DNA from: Oscillospiraceae bacterium
GTDB lineage: Bacteria > Bacillota_A > Clostridia > Oscillospirales > Oscillospiraceae
NCBI GenBank assembly: GCA_902786615.1
Contig: CADADE010000003.1
Coordinates: 1 to 55,549, forward strand
Direction of reading: 5' to 3'
Length of the DNA: 55,549 bases
Shown here: positions 26,210 through 33,966 of the stretch, piece after piece
How positions within the stretch are numbered: position 1 is the stretch's first letter
Layout of the letters: each line of letters starts with the position of its first letter
Position numbers and translations under genes: made by a program
Notes under the pieces: model-generated
The model's input: only the letters and a program-made list of their open reading frames with translations
Told to the model about the DNA's origin: nothing
Databases searched by the model: none

Positions 26210-26896
26210 ATGTTTATCACAGTGAACGGGATCAGGCTCTACTATGAAAAATACGGCGAGGGGAGACCGCTCGTCATGCTGCACGGTAACGGGGAAGACT
26301 GCACGATCTTCGACAGGGCCTGGCCGATCCTGGAAAAACGCTTCTGCTGCTACCTGGTCGATTCCCGCTCGCACGGGCAGAGTGAGGAAGGGGAGCTTCA
26401 CTATGAGACCATGGCGAAGGACATGCGCTGCTTTCTCGATATGCTCGATTTGCGCGATGTGATCTTTTACGGTTTCAGCGACGGCGGGATCGTCGGCCTT
26501 CTGACGGCGGCCGAAACGGACCGCATCAGCACCCTCATTATCAGCGGCGCCAATCTCGACCCCATGGGCGTGAGCTTCTGGACGCGCTCGAAGGTCTGGC
26601 TCTCCTGGTTCAGGACGGGGGACCCGAAGCTGCGGCTCATGCTGGATGAGCCGCATATCACGGATGATATCCTCGCAAAAATCAGGGCGAACACGCTGGT
26701 GCTCGCGGGCAGTGACGATCTGATCAGGGAGGAGCAGACCAGGCACATCGCAGAGATGATCCGGGGCGCAGAGCTCCAAATCCTCGAAGGGGAAGACCAC
26801 GGCTCCTATATTGTGCATTGCGATAAAATTGCCAATCTGATCATAGATTATTGCCGACAAACCACGGATGTAGTGCAAAATGGCGAAAAAATTTAA
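26210..26896 (+). CDS. Alpha/beta-hydrolase fold protein
   Basis: A 228-residue cytoplasmic hydrolase. The family features are clear: oxyanion segment VMLHGNGED (22-30), nucleophile elbow GFSDGG with Ser at 90, acid in AGSDDLI (D169 or D170) and His at 197 in GEDHGSY. There is almost no cap insertion, so it is a minimal member. It has no signal peptide. The start is supported by GGGGAGAGG before the ATG at 26210. It stands alone between the tRNA and the symporter. Ester, lactone or peptide substrates are all possible and the sequence does not decide. Confidence 0.9.
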   Translation: MFITVNGIRLYYEKYGEGRPLVMLHGNGEDCTIFDRAWPILEKRFCCYLVDSRSHGQSEEGELHYETMAKDMRCFLDMLDLRDVIFYGFSDGGIVGLLTAAETDRISTLIISGANLDPMGVSFWTRSKVWLSWFRTGDPKLRLMLDEPHITDDILAKIRANTLVLAGSDDLIREEQTRHIAEMIRGAELQILEGEDHGSYIVHCDKIANLIIDYCRQTTDVVQNGEKI

Positions 26897-26912
26897 AGTG
26901 TGTTCATATTTA

Positions 26913-26940
26913 TTGATTTTTATGAAAAATAGTGTATACT
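26913..26940 (+). promoter_or_regulatory. Promoter of the NSS symporter gene
   Basis: TTGATT (26913-26918), 16-bp spacer, TATACT (26935-26940), about 28 bp before the ATG. Confidence 0.65.
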
Positions 26941-26968
26941 GTGACCATTATCTCCATAAGAGAGGTGT

Positions 26969-28315
26969 ATGATATTGAATAACGAAAGAGAAAGACTCGG
27001 CAGCCGTTTAGGCTTCATCATGCTGAGCGCGGGCTGCGCCATCGGCTGCGGCAACGTGTGGAAGTTCCCGTGGATGACCGGTCAGTACGGCGGCGGCGGC
27101 TTCGTACTGGTGTACGTGCTGTGCCTGCTCCTGCTCGGCCTGCCCTCCATGACCATGGAATTTGCCATGGGCCGCGCCTCCCAGGCAAGCCCCGTCAAGA
27201 TGTACCAGAAGCTGGAGAAGCCCGGCCAGAAATGGCATATCCACGGCTACCTGTGCCTGCTGGGCAATGTCGCGCTGATGGCCTTCTACACGGTCGTCAC
27301 CGGCTGGATGATGTACTACTTTGTGAAGTTCCTCATCGGCAGCACCGCAGACCTCGGCTTCGTCAACATGATCACCAACCCCACCGTGAACGTGGTCTAC
27401 CTCGCCATCGCCGTTGTCCTCGGCTTCGGCGTGCTGAGCTTTGACCTGCAGGGCGGCCTGGAGCGCGTAACCAAATACATGATGGTTGCGCTGCTGATCC
27501 TGATGCTCGTGCTGGCTTTCCACAGCGCAACGCTCGACGGCGCGAAGGCAGGTCTCTCCTTCTATCTCGTGCCTGATTTCTCCAAAATCAACGGTCAGGT
27601 CATTGTCGGCGCGATGAACCAGGCGTTCTTTACCCTGTCCATCGGCATCGGCTCCATGGCCATTTTCGGCAGCTACATCGGCAAGGATCGCACCCTGCTG
27701 GGCGAGTCCGTAAACGTGATCTGCCTGGATACCTTCGTTGCGATCATGGCGGGCTTCATCATCTTCCCGGCCTGCTTCACCTATGACATCACGCCGGGTG
27801 CCGGCCCCGCTCTGCTCTTCGACACCATGGCCACCGTGTTCCTGAACATGGCTGGCGGCCGCCTCTGGGGCACGCTGTTCTTCCTGTTCATGGTCTTCGC
27901 CGCTTTCTCCACCGAGCTTGCGGTGTTTGAAAACATTCTCGCCTGCGTGCGTGAGCTGACCGGTTGGAGCCGTCCGAAGGGCTGCGTCGTGTGCGGCATC
28001 GGCATCTTCCTGCTGGCCCTGACCACCGCTCTCGGCTACAGCAAGTTCTCCTTCCAGCCCTTTGCCGAAGGCTCGGCATGGCTCGACTTCTGGGACTTCA
28101 TCGTCAGCACGAACCTGCTGCCCATCGGCGCGCTGGTCTTCTCCATCTTCTGCTGCTACAAAATCGGCTGGGGCTGGGATAAGTTCATCGCCGAGGCAAA
28201 CGAAGGCAAGGGCCTCAAGGTGCAGGGCTGGATGCAGCCGATCTTCAAGTACTTCGTCCCGGTCTGCGTCGCGGCGCTGTACATCTACGGTCTCGCCACC
28301 TTCGCCTGGAAATAA
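26969..28315 (+). CDS. Sodium-dependent neurotransmitter/amino-acid symporter (NSS/SNF family)
   Basis: A 448-residue membrane transporter with about 11 TM helices, like bacterial LeuT/MhsT-type proteins. The N-terminus has the diagnostic TM1 segment GSRLGFIMLSAGCAIGCGNV followed by WKFPW, whose unwound region binds substrate and sodium. TM6-8 regions with SIGIGSMAIFGSYIG are also recognisable. NSS transporters import amino acids or related amines with Na+. The exact substrate cannot be read. The ATG at 26969 has AGAGGTG upstream; a TTG two codons later is an alternative. It is monocistronic, with its own promoter and a terminator at 28334-28359. Confidence 0.93.
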   Translation: MILNNERERLGSRLGFIMLSAGCAIGCGNVWKFPWMTGQYGGGGFVLVYVLCLLLLGLPSMTMEFAMGRASQASPVKMYQKLEKPGQKWHIHGYLCLLGNVALMAFYTVVTGWMMYYFVKFLIGSTADLGFVNMITNPTVNVVYLAIAVVLGFGVLSFDLQGGLERVTKYMMVALLILMLVLAFHSATLDGAKAGLSFYLVPDFSKINGQVIVGAMNQAFFTLSIGIGSMAIFGSYIGKDRTLLGESVNVICLDTFVAIMAGFIIFPACFTYDITPGAGPALLFDTMATVFLNMAGGRLWGTLFFLFMVFAAFSTELAVFENILACVRELTGWSRPKGCVVCGIGIFLLALTTALGYSKFSFQPFAEGSAWLDFWDFIVSTNLLPIGALVFSIFCCYKIGWGWDKFIAEANEGKGLKVQGWMQPIFKYFVPVCVAALYIYGLATFAWK

Positions 28316-28333
28316 TGCAACAGTAATCAAAAG

Positions 28334-28359
28334 CGCAGGGCTTCACGGCCCTGCGTTTT
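28334..28359 (+). terminator. Terminator of the symporter gene
   Basis: CGCAGGGC (28334-28341) pairs with GCCCTGCG (28348-28355), followed by TTTT. Confidence 0.8.
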
Positions 28360-28373
28360 CCATCAGCTTTCAT

Positions 28374-28403
28374 AAAAAACGGGACTGGGAGAATTCCCAG
28401 TCC
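28374..28403 (-). terminator. Terminator of the flavodiiron gene
   Basis: GGACTGGGA (28382-28390) pairs with TCCCAGTCC (28395-28403). On the minus strand it is followed by CGTTTTTT. Confidence 0.85.
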
Positions 28404-28423
28404 TGTTGCGTATTCCATGCAGA

Positions 28424-30424
28424 TTACTGCTCTGCCGGGGAGAAATCGTCCCGGCCGTGCTTGCAGAGGGGACAGACATAATCGGCGGGCAGCTCGCCCT
28501 CGCAGGGCTCGAAGTGACCGCAGATGTTGCAGACGTAGCCCTTCTGCTTGGGCTTGGCATTGGGCACCACATGCTCAAAATCGTCTCTGCCGTGCTTGCA
28601 GAGGGGGCAGACAAAGTCGGCGGGCAGCTCCGCGCCCTCATAGACATAACCGCAGATCTTGCAGACCCAGCATTCCTTCTGCTCAGGCGCGGGGTTCTTC
28701 TTGGGCTTGATGTGGGCGTGGTAGTAGTCGTAGGTGCAGGAGGGAGCGGAGGAGAGAAGCTTTGCTTCGACCACATTGGCGATAAAGAGCATCTGGGTCT
28801 CAAGCTCCCGGGTCTCCACAACCTCGCAGGAGAGGACGGCGTTGGTGTACTCGGGGATGTAACGGACACCGTTTGCGGTCCGGTCGTCGTAGGAGACGTC
28901 GGCAAACTTGTCCACATCGCGCCCGCTCTGGAAACCGAAACGCGGGAACAGGCTGTAGGGCGCATCCTCGGTGAGGATGGAGACATTGAAGCGTCCGGCC
29001 TTCATCACCATGTCGCAGGTGTGATTTTTCTTGATGACGGAGATGGTGACGACCTTGGGATCGCCGGAGCCGACCTGACAGGCGGTGTTGATGATGCAGC
29101 CGTAATCCCGGCCGTCGGCATTGGTGGTCAGCACCTCAACGCCGTAGCTGAGCTTGTTGAAGGCTTTCTTGTCCACCTCGCCGGTCTTGACCGTCTGGGC
29201 GGCGGGGGCGGCGGCGACGGGCTTGGGAGCAAGCTCGTCCGCGAGGGTCTGGGCCAGCGCTTCGATCTCATCCATCTGCCCCTCGTTCAGCGCGGATTTG
29301 AGGGAAATCTTCTGATCGTAGAACTCGAAGCCCTTGAGACCGGAGAGGATCTCGCCCATGACCTTGCCGGATGTGGCGGCCCAGGAGCCGTTTTCGATCA
29401 GCGCGACCTTGCGGTTCTGGAGATTATGGGCGGCGATGTCGTGCAGCAGATTCTCCATCGTCACAAACACACCGGCGTTATAGGTGGTGGCGGCAAAGAC
29501 CAGATGGCTGCAGCGGAAGGCGTCGGAGACGATATAGCTTGCGGGGGTGACGGAGGTGTCGTACATGCGCACCTTGACGCCCTTCTCGCAGAGCCGGGCT
29601 GCGAGGATGTTGGCGGCGTTCTCGGTGTGACCGTAGACGGAGGCATAGGCGATCAGGACGCTCTTTTCCTCGGGGACATAGCTGGACCAGAGCAGGTACT
29701 TTTCAAGGTAATCGCCGAAGTGACTGCGCCAGACAAAACCGTGCAGCGGGCAGACATAGTCAATGTCCAGCTTCGCGGCCTTTTTCAGCACGGCCTGCAC
29801 CTGGGGGCCGTATTTGCCCACAATGTTGGTGTAGTAGCGGCGGGCCTCGTCAACGTACTCGGAGAAAAAGTCCACCTCATCGGCAAAGAGGCGGCCGTTG
29901 AGCGCGCCGAAGGTGCCGAAGGCGTCGGCGGTGAAGAGCGTCTTCGCCGTCGTGTCATAGGTCATCATCACCTCGGGCCAGTGCACCATGGGAGCCATCA
30001 CGAAGGTGAAGCTGTGACGGCCGGAGGAAAAGCTGTCGCCCTCCTTGACAAGCTGGACGCGCCCGGACAGATCCATCGGGAAAAACTGCGCCAGCATGGT
30101 CTTGATCTTGGCGTTGCAGATGACGGTGGCTTCGGGGTAGCGCTGCAGCACCAGCTCCAGCGTGGCGGCGTGGTCAGGCTCCATATGGTGTACCACCAGA
30201 TAGTCGAGGGGTCTGCCGCCCAGCTCGTGCGCCAGGTTTTCGAGGAACACGCCGTAAACGGCCTTGTCCACGGTGTCGAAGAGCACCGTCTTCTCATCCA
30301 GCAGCAGGTAGGAGTTATAGGAAACGCCGTCGGGGACGCCGTACACACCCTCAAAGAAGGGGAGACGACGGTCGTCCGCACCGACCCAGATCAGATCGTC
30401 TGTGACTTTTCTTGTGCAATACAT
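28424..30424 (-). CDS. Flavodiiron protein with flavin reductase and two rubredoxin domains
   Basis: A 666-residue oxygen- and/or NO-reducing protein that protects anaerobes. Domains in order: metallo-beta-lactamase-like diiron domain (1-250) with all six ligands visible (H80, E82, D84 in HHMEPDH, H148, D167, H228); flavodoxin domain (255-400) with YASVYGHTENAA; flavin-reductase-like domain (about 430-590); and two rubredoxins (about 605-635 and 637-666), each with CxxCG and CPLCKHGRDDF. The fused reductase and rubredoxins would make it a self-contained NAD(P)H-to-O2/NO chain. CPLCKHG has Lys where rubredoxins usually have Gly after the second CxxC. The ATG at 30424 has AAGGAG upstream. It has its own promoter and terminator. 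Confidence 0.95.
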   Translation of the reverse strand: MYCTRKVTDDLIWVGADDRRLPFFEGVYGVPDGVSYNSYLLLDEKTVLFDTVDKAVYGVFLENLAHELGGRPLDYLVVHHMEPDHAATLELVLQRYPEATVICNAKIKTMLAQFFPMDLSGRVQLVKEGDSFSSGRHSFTFVMAPMVHWPEVMMTYDTTAKTLFTADAFGTFGALNGRLFADEVDFFSEYVDEARRYYTNIVGKYGPQVQAVLKKAAKLDIDYVCPLHGFVWRSHFGDYLEKYLLWSSYVPEEKSVLIAYASVYGHTENAANILAARLCEKGVKVRMYDTSVTPASYIVSDAFRCSHLVFAATTYNAGVFVTMENLLHDIAAHNLQNRKVALIENGSWAATSGKVMGEILSGLKGFEFYDQKISLKSALNEGQMDEIEALAQTLADELAPKPVAAAPAAQTVKTGEVDKKAFNKLSYGVEVLTTNADGRDYGCIINTACQVGSGDPKVVTISVIKKNHTCDMVMKAGRFNVSILTEDAPYSLFPRFGFQSGRDVDKFADVSYDDRTANGVRYIPEYTNAVLSCEVVETRELETQMLFIANVVEAKLLSSAPSCTYDYYHAHIKPKKNPAPEQKECWVCKICGYVYEGAELPADFVCPLCKHGRDDFEHVVPNAKPKQKGYVCNICGHFEPCEGELPADYVCPLCKHGRDDFSPAEQ

Positions 30425-30467
30425 AGGCTGTTCTCCTTTTTGTTATTCTGTGGTCGTGGATAATTCT

Positions 30468-30496
30468 ATTATACGTGCCGCAGCGCCAACGCGCAA
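30468..30496 (-). promoter_or_regulatory. Promoter of the flavodiiron gene
   Basis: Minus strand TATAAT (30468-30473) with TTGCGC 17 bp upstream (30491-30496). The -10 is perfect and the -35 weak. Confidence 0.6.
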
Positions 30497-30550
30497 GAGG
30501 GAAAAACGAGAGGCCAGAGAATAATCGAAGCCGTGCGGGTGCGGGATTTC

Positions 30551-30579
30551 TTGCAATTCCTGCCCTCATGTATTAAAAT
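30551..30579 (+). promoter_or_regulatory. Promoter of the histidine phosphatase-ATPase pair
   Basis: TTGCAA (30551-30556), 17-bp spacer, TAAAAT (30574-30579), about 30 bp before the ATG at 30611. Confidence 0.65.
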
Positions 30580-30610
30580 AGAAAAAACGAACGGGGGAGG
30601 GTGACGAAAC

Positions 30611-31342
30611 ATGAGGCTGCTGATCATTCGCCACGGAGAGCCGGACTACGAACACGACGATCTGACTGAGGTCGGACGGCGGGAGGCGGAATGCCTTGCC
30701 GAACGCATAGCGCCTATGAAGGTCACGGAATATTTTGTCTCCCCGCTGGGCAGGGCGAAAGCGACTGCCGCGCCGACGCTGAGAAAAGCGGGACGGCAGG
30801 CCACGGAATACGACTGGCTGCGGGAGCTCTCGATCCCGGTCGCCCGGCCGGACAAAAACGGGGAGAAAAGCCGCGTCCCCTGGGACTGGCTGCCCCAGGA
30901 CTGGCTGCGGGATTCGCGCCTGCGCTCGGCGGAGCACTGGATGGAAAACGAGGTCATGCAGGGCGGCAGCGTAGGGGAGGCCTGCGCGCATGTGACGCGG
31001 GAGTTTGACGCACTGCTGGCCCGATACGGCTATGAGCGCGACGGGCTTCTCTATCGCGCGGTCAGGCCGAATGAGGAGACGCTGGTCTTCTTCTGCCATC
31101 TGGGGCTGGGCTGCGCGCTGATGAGCCATCTGATGAACTGCTCGCCCATGGTGCTGTGGCAGGGGACCGCCATCGCGCCGAGCTCGGTATCGGTGCTGAA
31201 TACGGAGGAGCGGCGGCCCGGGATCGCGGTCTTCCGCGCGGCGTCCATCGGGGATGTGTCCCATCTCTATGCCGCGGGGCTTGCGCCCTCTTTCGCCGCC
31301 CGCTTCTGCGAGACCTATGGCAACGGCGACCGGGTGGACTGA
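30611..31342 (+). CDS. Histidine phosphatase superfamily protein
   Basis: A 243-residue member of the phosphoglycerate-mutase-like family, which forms a phosphohistidine intermediate. The N-terminal motif is LLIIRHGEPDYE with catalytic H8. The Arg in SPLGRAKATA and the second His in FFCHLGLGCAL are in the expected places. A Trp-rich insert around residues 90-110 (VPWDWLPQDWLRD) is a subfamily feature. The substrate is unknown; small sugar phosphates and nucleotides are typical. The start has GGGGGAGG upstream. The MsmX-type ATPase gene follows 26 bp later on the same strand, so they probably share a transcript. Confidence 0.88.
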   Translation: MRLLIIRHGEPDYEHDDLTEVGRREAECLAERIAPMKVTEYFVSPLGRAKATAAPTLRKAGRQATEYDWLRELSIPVARPDKNGEKSRVPWDWLPQDWLRDSRLRSAEHWMENEVMQGGSVGEACAHVTREFDALLARYGYERDGLLYRAVRPNEETLVFFCHLGLGCALMSHLMNCSPMVLWQGTAIAPSSVSVLNTEERRPGIAVFRAASIGDVSHLYAAGLAPSFAARFCETYGNGDRVD

Positions 31343-31368
31343 TCAAAAGAAAGAAAAGGGAGAAAAGC

Positions 31369-32550
31369 ATGGCTACAGTCAGTTTACATAATGTTAGAAA
31401 GATATACCCCTACGCCACCCTGATGGAGCGGCGCAAGCAGCGCGACGCCAAGGGTCTCGCGCCCAAGCGCACGAACCTGCAGATTACGGACGAGGGGGTC
31501 GTAGCGGTACAGGCCTTCAATATCGACATTGCCGACAAGGAATTCATCGTCCTGGTCGGCCCCTCCGGCTGCGGAAAATCCACCACCCTGCGCATGATCG
31601 CCGGGTTGGAGGAGATTTCCGACGGGGAACTTTATATCGACGGAAAGCTCATGAACTTCGTCGATTCCAAGGAGCGGGACATCTCCATGGTCTTCCAGAA
31701 CTATGCCCTTTTCCCGCATATGACGGTGTATGAGAACATGGCTTTCCCCCTGACTCTGCGGCATGAGCGGCGGGACGTTATCGACAAAAAGGTGCGCGAG
31801 GCGGCGGAGATCCTGGACATCACCGATTATCTCGACCGCAAGCCCAAGGCGCTCTCCGGCGGCCAGCGCCAGCGTGTGGCCATCGGCCGCGCCATTGTCC
31901 GGGCCCCGAAGGTCATGCTCATGGACGAGCCGCTCTCCAACCTCGACGCGAAGCTGCGCAACGAAATGCGCGCGGAAATCATCAAGCTGCGCAAGCGCAT
32001 CAATACGACCTTTATCTATGTCACCCACGACCAGACCGAGGCCATGACCCTGGGCGACCGCATCGTCATCATGCGCGACGGCTACATCCAGCAGATCGGC
32101 ACGCCCCAGGAGGTGTTCAACCACCCGGCAAATCTCTTTGTGGCGGGCTTTATCGGCATGCCCGTCATGAACTTCTTCGATGCGGAGCTGATCCGCACGG
32201 GCGATAAATACAGCGTGGAGCTGGACGGTTGGCGCGTCCCGCTGAGTGAAAAAAAGCATGCGCGGCTGCTGGAGAAGAATGTACAGGGCGGGCCTGTTAT
32301 CCTCGGCGTGCGGCCGGAGCATACCATGCTCTGGCAGGAGGGCGGCGTTCTCGCCCGCGTGGATGTGTGCGAGATGATGGGCTCCTCGGTGCATCTGCAT
32401 GTCAGGGCTGCGGGGAAGGACGCGATCATCGTCGTCCCGGTGCTGGACTCTGAGGAGAGCTATGAACCCGGCGAGACGGTGCGCTTCCGCTTTGCAGGCA
32501 GCTCCGCCCATCTCTTCGACCGGGAGACCGGCAAAAACCTGGAGTGGTAA
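31369..32550 (+). CDS. ABC transporter ATP-binding protein, MsmX/UgpC/MalK type
   Basis: A 393-residue ATPase of sugar ABC importers. The nucleotide-binding domain has Walker A GPSGCGKST (64-72), Q-loop VFQNYALFPH, signature LSGGQRQR, Walker B VMLMDEP and the switch His in VTHDQTEAM. The C-terminal MalK-like regulatory domain (about 270-393) has GVRPEH. No permease or binding protein is nearby, so it fits the orphan multitask ATPase that energises several sugar importers in Firmicutes. An insertion of about 29 residues (15-43) after KIYPYA is not part of the minimal fold. The ATG at 31369 has AAGGGAG upstream. A terminator follows. Confidence 0.93.
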   Translation: MATVSLHNVRKIYPYATLMERRKQRDAKGLAPKRTNLQITDEGVVAVQAFNIDIADKEFIVLVGPSGCGKSTTLRMIAGLEEISDGELYIDGKLMNFVDSKERDISMVFQNYALFPHMTVYENMAFPLTLRHERRDVIDKKVREAAEILDITDYLDRKPKALSGGQRQRVAIGRAIVRAPKVMLMDEPLSNLDAKLRNEMRAEIIKLRKRINTTFIYVTHDQTEAMTLGDRIVIMRDGYIQQIGTPQEVFNHPANLFVAGFIGMPVMNFFDAELIRTGDKYSVELDGWRVPLSEKKHARLLEKNVQGGPVILGVRPEHTMLWQEGGVLARVDVCEMMGSSVHLHVRAAGKDAIIVVPVLDSEESYEPGETVRFRFAGSSAHLFDRETGKNLEW

Positions 32551-32579
32551 TAAAATACATCGAAAACAGGAGACAAAAA

Positions 32580-32615
32580 AGGACGACCACACCGCTTGTG
32601 TGATCGTCCTTTTTC
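32580..32615. terminator. Bidirectional terminator between convergent genes
   Basis: AGGACGA and CACAC segments pair with GTGTG and TCGTCCT around a CGCTT loop, with A-run before and T-run after. It serves the ATPase gene (plus) and the bactofilin-like gene (minus). Confidence 0.85.
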
Positions 32616-32621
32616 GACGGA

Positions 32622-33935
32622 TTATTTCGCTTTGGCAGCCGCAGCCGGAACGGGCACGGCGGAAGCCTTTTTCTTTTTCTTGCCGAGCATACGCGTGAGC
32701 ACGCCGAGGGCGAGGGGAACCGTCACCACGGAGGCGGCGAACTTAATGCCGGGGATCAGGCTCACGATTCGCCAGACAAGCAGGCCGATGGGCAGCTCCG
32801 CCTGGTAATTGGGCGTGCGCTTGAGAAGCTTGCGCCAGATCAGCACGCCGAGGAAGAAGCCGAGGAAGACAGGCGCGGTAATGATGGCGGCAATGTAGAG
32901 GAAGAGCAGCACGAGGGCGGGGCGCAGGCCGATGCCGGTGATCATCAGGATGATAACAGCAATGGGAAGCGCCAGCAAAACCGCAAAGCCGATGCCGAAG
33001 ACAGCGGCATATTTGCCGAGATCAGCGCCGGCATAGTCCTTGTCCAGCTTTTCCCACAGCGGGGTGAGCCACAGGAGGGCAAAAGCCAGCAGAACCAGAC
33101 CCACATAGGAGAAGAGCCAGCCCTTGACTCTTCCGAAGAAAGAGGGGCGGGAGGCCGGAGCGGGCTCGGAGGACTGCGGGGACTGAATGGTCTGAAGAGG
33201 CTGCGCGGTCTGCGCGGGCGCTGCGGTCTCGACAGGCACGGCAGAGGCAGCGGGTTCGGCAGGGGTGCCGGACTGCGCGGGTTCGGCAGGTTCAGCGGAC
33301 GCGGCAGGCTGCGCAGGCGCGGCAGTCTGCGCGGGCTGGGCGCTGACGGCGCTCACGGGAGAGCCTTCGCTGCCGTCGCTGTAAGTAGAGGCCGCAGCGA
33401 GAAGATCAGCGGGGGCGGTGATTTTTGCGCTGCTGTTGTAGCGCAGCGTGCCGCCGATTTCCGCGTCGCTTGCGATCTGAATCTCGTCGGCTTTAAGCAA
33501 TACGTCTCCGCCGATCTTGCCGGAGATGAGGACGGATTTACCGCCGAAATACAGGTCACGTCCGACGCTGCCGCTCAGATTCAGGCGGTTGCCGAGGGCG
33601 ATCAGATCGCGCTCGACGCTGCCGGTAACGCCAAGGGTGGCGCCGACGACAAAAGCGTCACGGCCGCATGTGCCGTTGAGCGCGACATTGTTGCCGCCTA
33701 TAACGGCATATTCGCTGCCGCCGTCGACACTGACGGAGGCGCCGGCAGAGAAGAGAATACCGCGCACATCGGCGCTGCTGACAGGATTGCGGCCCGCGAG
33801 AAGCACGGTGGCGTCATGCTCGCCGGAAAAGGGCGTGTTATCCGTGGCAAATTCCACGGCGGCAAAGGCCGCGGGGGAGAAGGACAGGAGCAGGATCAAA
33901 ACCAGCAGGAGCGAGAGAAGACGATTCATTTTCAT
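32622..33935 (-). CDS. Secreted bactofilin-like beta-helix domain joined to a polytopic membrane anchor
   Basis: A 437-residue protein with an unusual plan. Signal peptide 1-25 (LLSLLLVLILLLSFSPAAFA). Then a domain (about 28-185) with short regular turns such as GRDAFVVGATLGVTG, ERDLIALGNRLNLSG and GRDLYFGGKSVLISG, the GxDxxxGG-type rhythm of bactofilin / polymer-forming beta-helices. A Pro/Ala/Gln/Glu-rich linker (about 190-275) follows, then four hydrophobic segments (about 285-430) and a Lys/Ala-rich tail. Bactofilins are normally cytoplasmic, whereas this one would lie outside the membrane. The ATG at 33935 has AGGAGG upstream. It lies 31 bp after the HD-GYP gene and is probably co-transcribed. 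A role in envelope scaffolding is inference. Confidence 0.82.
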   Translation of the reverse strand: MKMNRLLSLLLVLILLLSFSPAAFAAVEFATDNTPFSGEHDATVLLAGRNPVSSADVRGILFSAGASVSVDGGSEYAVIGGNNVALNGTCGRDAFVVGATLGVTGSVERDLIALGNRLNLSGSVGRDLYFGGKSVLISGKIGGDVLLKADEIQIASDAEIGGTLRYNSSAKITAPADLLAAASTYSDGSEGSPVSAVSAQPAQTAAPAQPAASAEPAEPAQSGTPAEPAASAVPVETAAPAQTAQPLQTIQSPQSSEPAPASRPSFFGRVKGWLFSYVGLVLLAFALLWLTPLWEKLDKDYAGADLGKYAAVFGIGFAVLLALPIAVIILMITGIGLRPALVLLFLYIAAIITAPVFLGFFLGVLIWRKLLKRTPNYQAELPIGLLVWRIVSLIPGIKFAASVVTVPLALGVLTRMLGKKKKKASAVPVPAAAAKAK

Positions 33936-33966
33936 GGGAAAACCTCCTATTAAAATAAATAATAAC

